A DNA stretch of 64,000 nucleotides, taken from Knufia peltigerae (lineage: Eukaryota > Ascomycota > Eurotiomycetes > Chaetothyriales > Trichomeriaceae). The notes below the pieces were generated by a model, which was given only the letters and a program-made list of their open reading frames with translations, did not search any database and was not told where the DNA came from. This document shows, in pieces, positions 57,563-64,000 of this stretch. The position numbers were made by a program, and so were the translations under genes. Where the stretch lies: assembly GCA_030247855.1 (NCBI GenBank), contig JAPDRN010000032.1, forward strand, positions 124,001-188,000, given 5' to 3'. Position 1 is the first letter of the stretch, and every line of letters starts with the position of its first letter.

Positions 57563-59644
57563 TCACACGGGACCCGCGTCTGTACCAATACCAACAGGTG
57601 TAACGACCATCACTATCCTTCCTCGAATGATGTCCGCCGCACGCTCCCCGACCGCGTACGCCACACTCTGCAGATGAGCCCCCGGCACGACGGGGTACAC
57701 ACTCGTGTCGACGATCCTCAATCCTTTGGTGCCGTACACGTTGAGATCGGCGTCGACCACTCCACCCAGCCCGCGAGGCATCATCGCACACGTGCCGGAG
57801 TAGTGGTACTCTGTATTGATCCCTTGTCGTACAATCCCTTCCAATTCAGGTCTGGTCGCGTTCGCGGGGACTTGACCGTAAGACGGCTCTAGGGTTTGTA
57901 CGGCGTCGGTGTCGAGGATGCGTTGATTGAATTCCATCGCCGCGAGCATGATCTCAAAGTCGAGCGGGTGGCTGAGCCAGTTTGGGTTTATCGCCGGATC
58001 TACGGTCGCGTCCTGACATGTGATGTGCGTGGTCCCTCTTGACAGTGGACGCATGAGAGCTATGTCGAGACCGCCAGAGTTGTCATTCAGGATTTCGTAT
58101 GCTGGTGTCGATTCTGACATGAGATTCTGCAGGATCAAGGGGTACTGAGCTTGGTATCCTGCCTGGAGGAATGGTCTGTTGGTCTTGTTACTGGGAAGCA
58201 CACGTGGCGACGAATAGTACCCTTGAGAATCTTGTGTGGCTGAGAGAATGAGGCTGCGGGCATACGTGTTGTTCGTGATCTGAGCCAGAGACGGAAACGC
58301 AATCGCCGTACTGGGCTTCGCTGTCCAAGGTCCAGTGTGAGAGGAAAAGTACTCTTGTGCGGACGTAGAGTTGAACGTGGAATTCGTGAGGAGCCATTGA
58401 GGGTTTGGATATGCCGGATTCTGATAAGGGTACGTCACCCTGAGAAGAGCGTGGTCTTGGAGGTTATTACCCACGCCGGCGAGATCCACCACGACAGAGA
58501 TGTTGAGAGAAGACAACAGCTGGCCGTCGCCGACACCCGAGAGCTCGAGCACTTGTGGTGTATGGATGGCTCCCGCGGCCAGAATGACCTCACGGCGGGC
58601 CAAGAAACGGCGTCCATCGAGGGTCTGCTCGGCTCGGTTAGATGAGAACGGCACGGTACAAACTCACAGAACAACAATACACTTACCCTGACGCCAATGG
58701 CCTGTGGGACCACGCCACGCCTGAACAAGATGCGCCCTACTTGCGCATTGGTCAGGACGTGGTAGTTGGATCGGTTGGCGGCCTTGTCGTGGTACGCACG
58801 ACGGGCGTCGGAGCGAGTCTGGCTGGCCGGGTCCATGGACGAGGGGAGGAAGTAGCTCCCAGCGGAGGTGCCCTCATTGGGATCGATGGGCGACGGAATC
58901 TCAAGAGTGTCGAGAGCAGCAAACCAATTGTCTTACCTGGCGGTCAGTACATCGGTCCGTTCAGCCAGGTCTTGAGAGGAGTAGTAACGTACCTGTTTGC
59001 GGCCAGTAAAAGGCCGGATAGCTAACCTGGACGGGCCCAGAGGAGCCGTGGACAGCCGGATCAAAAGTCACAGGCTGGCGGTTAACATCGGCGTAGGCAC
59101 GCGGAGTGTACGTTTCGGATTTCGTAAAGTAGGGAAGCAGACTGTTCCAATCCCATCCTGGATTGCCGAGAGAAGCCCAGAGATTGAAATCCTCTTGATT
59201 GCCACGGTTCCAGATCATGCCATTGACGAGACTGCCTCCTCCAACACCTCTGCCCATGGGTAGGACGTGGGTACGATTGTCTAGCTGTGTTTGTGGGAGA
59301 GTCAAGAGATTGTAAACGTAAAAGTCTGGTGGTTGTTCGCCGATAAACGCTGGAATGTTGATCATATTCTCGCCATGATCCCTAGGAAAATCAGTTTTCA
59401 ACAAGAATAAAGGCAAAGCCAGAGAGAAATACAGTGAGCCAGCCTCGATACAGAGGACAGAAATGCCAGGGTCTTCACTCAACCTTGTTGCCACGACCAA
59501 GCCAGAGATACCACATCCAACAACAACATAATCAAAGGTGCTCTGGGTATCATTCCACCAGATGTCGTGACGAGAAGGGTAAGGCAAACAGAATACAAAA
59601 CTCGCAAGCACAAGTAGCAGCGTGAGAAATCGAGTGGATGTCAT
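57563..59644 (-). CDS. Secreted GMC (glucose-methanol-choline) oxidoreductase
   Basis: Complement of 57563-58624, 58687-58931, 58993-59381 and 59433-59644; 635 aa. A signal peptide is likely (MTSTRFLTLLLVLASFVFC, then LPYPSR). FAD motif GCGISG, GRGVGGGSLVNGMIWNRG (GMC signature 1), AAGAIHTPQVLELSGVG (signature 2), catalytic HYSGTCAMMP and the second active-site His in GAHLQSVAYAVGE. Extracellular FAD oxidases or dehydrogenases of this family act on aryl alcohols, sugars or methanol. The intron at 59382-59432 is inferred: the frame stays open across it, but reading through would insert 17 hydrophobic residues into the FAD domain. Product specificity unknown. Confidence 0.85.
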
Positions 59645-60092
59645 CTTGAAGAAAAGGATGAGAGGATGATGACTATCACTATCGGTAGAGCTTGCCAACG
59701 TACTGGTATTCTGCACAATCAAAGAGAACCTCGGGATGAAATCACAACGTAGAGGATATAGGGTCTGTTGACAACGCAAGAAGTATGCCGAGAGTCATAA
59801 TATCGCCAGTGAATACGTGTAAGACACGCAGGACTGTTCTGAAGACGAACTAGAGAAGGTCTGGATCAAACGTTTGCAAGTCACTGCGCAAACAGGACCT
59901 AGCAACCGCAGCGGCAGTATGGCCTTGTGTTGTGTGAATTGGCTGGTTGTATGAACATATTGGCTGGATGATTGCTATACAGTGTATGGGCGATAGCGAT
60001 TTTTGGCTGACATTTAACATTGTGTATTGATTCATTCTTCGTCAAGAGAGAATACAAGATTACCGAAAGGATCTGTGGCGGTTGAGTAGCGG
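59645..60092. promoter_or_regulatory. Promoter region of the GMC gene
   Basis: 448 bp between the GMC start and the stop of the next minus-strand gene. No gene or clear motif seen. Confidence 0.4.
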
Positions 60093-60815
60093 CTAGACTA
60101 GATAGGCAAACTTGTTCGGAACCAGAGGCGCCATCATCGTGGTAGAATTCAAGTTATACATTGAGACTGTTTCGGCTGGGCTAGGAGGGCTGAATACCGC
60201 CTGTGCGTATGGAGCAAGCTCAAAAGATGGGATTTGTGGGTGCATGTGAGCGTCAGGACGTAAGGAGTGCAGAGGTCGCAAGAAAGGAGTTTGTGGTACA
60301 TGATAGAACATTGGTCGATACCCTGGTACAATGCGATTGAAGGGTGTTGTGGAGTAGCTGATCTGTCGGCAAACATCATATGGCTGTATCGATGTAGAGA
60401 AGGTCTTTGTTGTCCAACTGGAACGTAGTGGAGGCAATTCATGCATCGTTTGCTGTACTTGGCTGGTGAAACTTGGTGGACTGAACTGGGTTTGCTGCAG
60501 ACTTTCCATTCGCGATAGTATATTGTTGAGTGACTCCCCTGTAGAGTGTAACAATTTCATGCATCTTCCCAATTTCCCACGCAGACTCTTCCTGCTCTTC
60601 CTCAATGGTTTAAGGACTTCTGAAGTGGACTGCTCCGACAATGCTTTGGCAATCTTCGATTCAACATTCTGCAGTATCTTGTTGAGCTGTTTGCTGCGGT
60701 GTTGTTGGTCACCCAGAACCTGTTCCAGATAAAGGCGTTCCTGCTGCAACCATGAGTATTGAGACGCACAGAGTGTCGGCTTGGACAGTGAATGGAATAC
60801 TTCCGAGGATGACAT
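60093..60815 (-). CDS. Hypothetical protein, 240 aa, N-terminal coiled coil
   Basis: Single exon. I do not recognise the family. Residues about 20-110 are rich in Gln, Leu, Lys and Ser with heptad-like spacing (QQERLYLEQVLGDQ, LRKSRKSLRGKLGRC, SLNNILSRMESLQQ), suggesting a helical or coiled-coil region. The second half is rich in Pro, Ser, Thr and aromatic residues and looks disordered. This layout recalls small fungal bZIP-like or regulatory proteins, but no basic region is visible. Start at the ATG at 60815. It lies between the GMC oxidoreductase and the radical SAM gene, both on the same strand. It could be a true orphan gene or miscalled. Confidence 0.5.
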   Translation of the reverse strand: MSSSEVFHSLSKPTLCASQYSWLQQERLYLEQVLGDQQHRSKQLNKILQNVESKIAKALSEQSTSEVLKPLRKSRKSLRGKLGRCMKLLHSTGESLNNILSRMESLQQTQFSPPSFTSQVQQTMHELPPLRSSWTTKTFSTSIQPYDVCRQISYSTTPFNRIVPGYRPMFYHVPQTPFLRPLHSLRPDAHMHPQIPSFELAPYAQAVFSPPSPAETVSMYNLNSTTMMAPLVPNKFAYLV

Positions 60816-61084
60816 TCCCGAAGAGCTTTCCTATGTGTGAATGTTGTCCATGGTGGGATTCTGCAGGCTTTTGAGGGCAGTATCATGACCACTGTCATCC
60901 CAACTTCTTTGTGTGATAATTTCCTGACTGTCTAACTGAACAAACAAAGAGGGAGGCCGAATTGATCATAACGATCTGGTAGCTAAAGACAGGAACAAAG
61001 AAGCTCGGATCTCGTAGTTCGAAGAACATTTGGCCACCCACTGCAATGTGAGTCAACCACTGAAAGCCGTGGACAGTCTCAGAA
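60816..61084. other. Short intergenic region
   Basis: 269 bp between the radical SAM stop and the hypothetical protein start, both minus strand. Nothing recognised. Confidence 0.35.
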
Positions 61085-62173
61085 TCACACATTCCATCCA
61101 CCATGCCTGGCAGGCTCGGCAAACCTCCATAGACCAGCATCTCTTGCGGCCTTTTGCACAACGCCAATTTCTTCTTTGCTGACGGGTCGATTGATTTCAG
61201 AATATCGCTTTTCATCCTTGTTGGTCTTGGGCCCTCGTTTCTCCCTGCCGACATGAGCGTCTGGGTAATACTGTTCCATGACATTGACAAAGACATCCTT
61301 TCCCAAGACTTCTGCCAGCCACTGCATGATTCGGACACCCTCTTCTTCCTTTCCAGGCATGACAAGATGTCTCACCAAAAGCCCCTTCTTTGCGATCCCG
61401 TCCCCGGTGAAACACAGATCCCCTACCTGTCTGTACATCTCTTGTATGCTCTCCCTGGCTGTATCGGCGTACGCATCGGCTTTGAGCAGTCTCTTGCTGG
61501 TCTCATTGTGCCACACCTTGAAGTCGGGTAGATAAATATCGACCAGGCCATCCATGAGTTCTAGGCTCTTGAGGCTGTCAAAGGCACTCGTGTTGTACAC
61601 AATGGGCACCCGCAGCCCCATTTCCCGTGCGGCCAGGATGGCCAGGGCGACCTGAGGCACCACGTGCTCCGGAGTGACAAAGTTGATGTTGTGCACGTTG
61701 CCCACCTCTTGCAATTTGACCATCCATTCCGCCAGCTCTTCCGGCGTCAGGTCGAAGCCGACCTTTTGATGTGCGATGTCGTGGTTCTGACAGAAGACGC
61801 AGCGCAGGTTGCATCCGCTGAAGAACACCGAGCCGGAGCCATTGTGCCCTTGCAGGCAGGGTTCCTCTCCAAAGTGCGGTGCAATAGTCCCGACCTTGAC
61901 CTTCTCTGCGCCAATCAGGCAATGGCCGGTGGTCTCGTATCTATTCACGTCGCAGAGGCGAGGACATAGGTTACAACGGCGGAGGTGTGCATAGGCCGCG
62001 GAACGTTTCCTGGCGGCATCGACCGAGGAGATGAGATGGTATCGAGGAATGTAGTCCTCCAGCAGAAACGGAGGAGCAAGATGGAGTTTCCGTCGGAGAG
62101 GAGGTATACTTGAAGGTAGCACGTTGCTCGGCTGCTGTAGGACGGTCGGCCTAGCGAGGATCGATCTGAACAT
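61085..62173 (-). CDS. Radical SAM protein, PflX-like (pyruvate formate-lyase activase homologue)
   Basis: Single exon, 362 aa, start at the ATG at 62173. The radical SAM cluster CxxxCxxC is GCNLRCVFC (Cys121, 125, 128). Four more cysteines (67, 70, 74, 85) precede it, as in the COG1313/PflX group; GHNGSGSVFFSGC and LPDFKVWH are typical. The first 60 residues are basic and Ser/Pro/Leu-rich and may act as a mitochondrial presequence (inference). It lacks introns, unlike nearly all neighbours, and the family is chiefly prokaryotic. The reaction of these proteins is unproven. Divergent from the TMEM19 gene; probably outside the oxidative cluster. Confidence 0.85.
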   Translation of the reverse strand: MFRSILARPTVLQQPSNVLPSSIPPLRRKLHLAPPFLLEDYIPRYHLISSVDAARKRSAAYAHLRRCNLCPRLCDVNRYETTGHCLIGAEKVKVGTIAPHFGEEPCLQGHNGSGSVFFSGCNLRCVFCQNHDIAHQKVGFDLTPEELAEWMVKLQEVGNVHNINFVTPEHVVPQVALAILAAREMGLRVPIVYNTSAFDSLKSLELMDGLVDIYLPDFKVWHNETSKRLLKADAYADTARESIQEMYRQVGDLCFTGDGIAKKGLLVRHLVMPGKEEEGVRIMQWLAEVLGKDVFVNVMEQYYPDAHVGREKRGPKTNKDEKRYSEINRPVSKEEIGVVQKAARDAGLWRFAEPARHGGWNV

Positions 62174-62658
62174 GACGGACGTTGGGAAACATTTCAATCA
62201 TTGTATTTTGGTCTCTTAAAGACTCGAGTCATCGACTTATTTTGTACGTAGGAAGAGTACCTAGTTATGGACGTTGAGAGACGGAGTTTTGTATCCAGAA
62301 CAATCGAATAGATATGAATCCCAAACTCATCCATTGGCCGCGATGCACGTCATCAGCCCTGACTATTTTACTTACAAAACTGCGGACTTTTTGAAGCCGG
62401 GATCACATGCGCCCGAGGATCCCACCAACCTTTCTTACCGCCTTGTTGCTCATATAATCCTCCTGTGATACAACGACATGGCCTGGATGTGTCCTTGAGG
62501 CTGCTTGTACTTGTTCAAGCTGTTCCGTAGCTTCGCCTCCGTCCCAGTCACACCTGTTCACCGCCTCAGCCTACCTGGACGATCCTGTCTCTAGGCAGCA
62601 CCACCACCTGCTCCCCTCCGTTCATAGGACGTCCTCCAGAAGAGAACCTGAACCCACG
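62174..62658. promoter_or_regulatory. Divergent promoter between radical SAM and TMEM19 genes
   Basis: 485 bp between opposite start codons. No clear motif. Confidence 0.4.
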
Positions 62659-63603
62659 ATGCGAGCAACAATTGCGATTCCCTGCATCGTCGCCCTCCTC
62701 CTCCGTGCATACACCCGCCGCTCCCTGACACCCTTGGGCCTGCTGTCAGCCGGGCTGAGCGCCTCTGTCCACGCCCTGCACCCATCCGCTCTCCCCTTCA
62801 CACTCCTGGGCACTTTCTTCCTCCTCGGGACCCAGGCGACCAAGGTCAAACACGACATCAAAGCGACGCTGACCCAATCTTCGAGTGGGAGCTCGGGAGG
62901 AGAGGGTCCGCGAACGAGCGTCCAGGTCTTTGCCAACAGCGGGGCCGCGACACTACTGGTCCTCGTTCACATCTACCTCTATGGCCTGTCTCCGACCGCT
63001 ACTGGCACCTGTTTCTCTTCCTCTTCTTCGATCGTCCCAGATCTGATACTACTGGGTATTATGTCAAACTACGCCGCCACGACGTCCGACACGCTCTCCT
63101 CCGAACTGGGGATCCTCTCCCGCAGCAAGCCCAGACTGTTAACGACCCTCCGCACCGTCCCGCCAGGCACGAACGGTGGTGTCTCGCTCGCGGGACTAGG
63201 GGCAGGCGTTGCCGGGTCCACGGCGATCGCACTGACGAGTCTGTTGTTCCTCACGTTCTGCAAAGACAGCTCGCTCACACGAACTGACACGTTCACGCTG
63301 GTCACCCTGCTCGGCACCGCAGGAACTTTGCTGGACTCACTGCTGGGAGCGATCCTGCAAGCATCGGTCGTCGATCGCAGGACGGGCAAAATCGTCGAGG
63401 CGCCTGGAGGTGGTAAGGTCTTGACGAAGCCGAGACCAGGTCCCAACTCGTACCAGGGAGACATGAAAGAGAAAGAAGGTCATGAAAGCAGGATGATCAA
63501 TTCTGGCCATGACATTTTGGACAACAATCAAATTAATTTCCTGATGGCCGGCATCATGAGTGTCTCAGGCATGGTTGCGGGACAGTTCCTGATGAGGGCA
63601 TAG
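62659..63603 (+). CDS. TMEM19/DUF92 integral membrane protein
   Basis: Single exon, 314 aa. About six hydrophobic segments, beginning ATIAIPCIVALLL and LLSAGLSASVHAL, with the family motifs ATTSDTLSSELG and PPGTNGGVSLAGLGAG. The DUF92/TMEM19 family is found from bacteria to humans; its function is unsettled, although related bacterial and plant proteins (for example VTE6) act on prenol phosphates. The C-terminal half has a charged loop (KPRPGPNSYQGDMKEKEG) before a final membrane segment. Likely ordinary housekeeping or lipid-related gene, divergent from the radical SAM gene. Confidence 0.86.
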   Translation: MRATIAIPCIVALLLRAYTRRSLTPLGLLSAGLSASVHALHPSALPFTLLGTFFLLGTQATKVKHDIKATLTQSSSGSSGGEGPRTSVQVFANSGAATLLVLVHIYLYGLSPTATGTCFSSSSSIVPDLILLGIMSNYAATTSDTLSSELGILSRSKPRLLTTLRTVPPGTNGGVSLAGLGAGVAGSTAIALTSLLFLTFCKDSSLTRTDTFTLVTLLGTAGTLLDSLLGAILQASVVDRRTGKIVEAPGGGKVLTKPRPGPNSYQGDMKEKEGHESRMINSGHDILDNNQINFLMAGIMSVSGMVAGQFLMRA

Positions 63604-64000
63604 CGTTGCCAGGCAGAGTGATTGCGATAGAGATCTTATTTTACTTATTATTCTATATTCAGATTCCAGTTATCTATCGTCAGACTGGGCTTTTGTCCAG
63701 TTTCAATTCCTCCGACCCAGCCTGCACAAAACAAAGCATCGTCCCAAGTCCAACTCGAGCCCCAATACCGTATCCAAGTTCATGTGCCGCATTATATAGC
63801 TGGGTATCATATCAAGTCGTACGGACGGCTGAAAATTGCCGCCAAAAAGAGTGTCCATTATCACCCGTTGCAAATCAAAAACATTTTGCCATCCACGCCA
63901 GTATCTCCTTGCTCCTCCAACACCATACATGCCAAAGTGAGAAAGTGAGATCAAACAAATAAACACAGCAATATGGCCAATGCATTCCAGCTGAAGATAA
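63604..64000. other. Right-edge region, no gene recognised
   Basis: About 400 bp after the TMEM19 stop. AT-rich at first, consistent with a 3' UTR. A minus-strand open frame of 87 codons (63703-63966) has no recognisable motif. Confidence 0.4.

Noticed and set aside
59382..59432. Hydrophobic insertion in the GMC FAD domain
   Set aside because: Although open, it has intron ends and a branch-like motif and interrupts a conserved FAD-binding segment, so it is treated as an intron.
1..64000. CRISPR arrays, insertion sequences, tRNA or rRNA genes
   Set aside because: No direct-repeat arrays, transposase domains, terminal inverted repeats or RNA-gene signatures were seen. The window is eukaryotic.

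Overview
The window is nuclear DNA of a filamentous ascomycete (Pezizomycotina). The evidence is many short introns (about 45-160 nt) with GT-AG ends and CTAAC/CTGAC branch-like motifs, Zn2Cys6 regulators, TRI12-type transporters, and the fungal families throughout. The mix of Baeyer-Villiger monooxygenases, SDRs and cytochrome P450s would suit a metabolically versatile group such as Chaetothyriales, but that placement is inference. I built 29 gene models by joining exons by hand. All keep frame and end at a stop, but none has transcript support.

Layout, left to right. (1) 1.0-8.3 kb holds an acyl-activation block: a 4-coumarate:CoA ligase-like enzyme with a peroxisomal C-terminus, an eight-exon SDR, and a 1048-aa adenylation-thiolation-reductase protein (NRPS-like carboxylic acid reductase). 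(2) 8.8-26.7 kb holds an alpha/beta hydrolase, a TRI12-type MFS exporter divergent from a P450, a Zn2Cys6 regulator, a PRISE-family reductase, a first BVMO divergent from a cyclase-family hydrolase, and an SDR. (3) 27.7-43 kb holds a second P450 followed by a second TRI12-type MFS, a second BVMO, an EthD protein, four SDRs in alternating orientations, and an acyl-CoA dehydrogenase ending in AKL. (4) 43.6-55.4 kb holds a second Zn2Cys6 regulator, a third BVMO, an AIM9-like APH-fold protein, an NmrA-like protein and a third Zn2Cys6 regulator. (5) 55.4-64 kb holds a phytanoyl-CoA dioxygenase-like enzyme, a secreted GMC oxidoreductase, an unrecognised coiled-coil protein, a PflX-like radical SAM protein and a TMEM19/DUF92 membrane protein. 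The last two look like ordinary flanking genes.

Read together, the 1-49 kb part looks like a clustered oxidative pathway. P450s would hydroxylate, SDRs would make ketones, the PRISE protein would reduce an enone, and BVMOs would turn cyclic ketones into lactones. The hydrolases would open these, and a CoA ligase and acyl-CoA dehydrogenase, both with PTS1-like tails, would pass the acids to peroxisomal beta-oxidation. The reductase-type NRPS-like enzyme could instead divert acids to aldehydes. No polyketide synthase, complete NRPS or terpene cyclase is present, so catabolism or tailoring of an imported or separately made cyclic compound is more likely than a complete biosynthetic cluster. The substrate cannot be read from the sequence.

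Duplication shaped the region. There are two related P450 + TRI12 pairs, two SDRs with identical exon lengths (548/163/30), and a further convergent pair of sister SDRs. Most genes sit in divergent pairs over 0.4-1 kb intervals that probably act as shared promoters.
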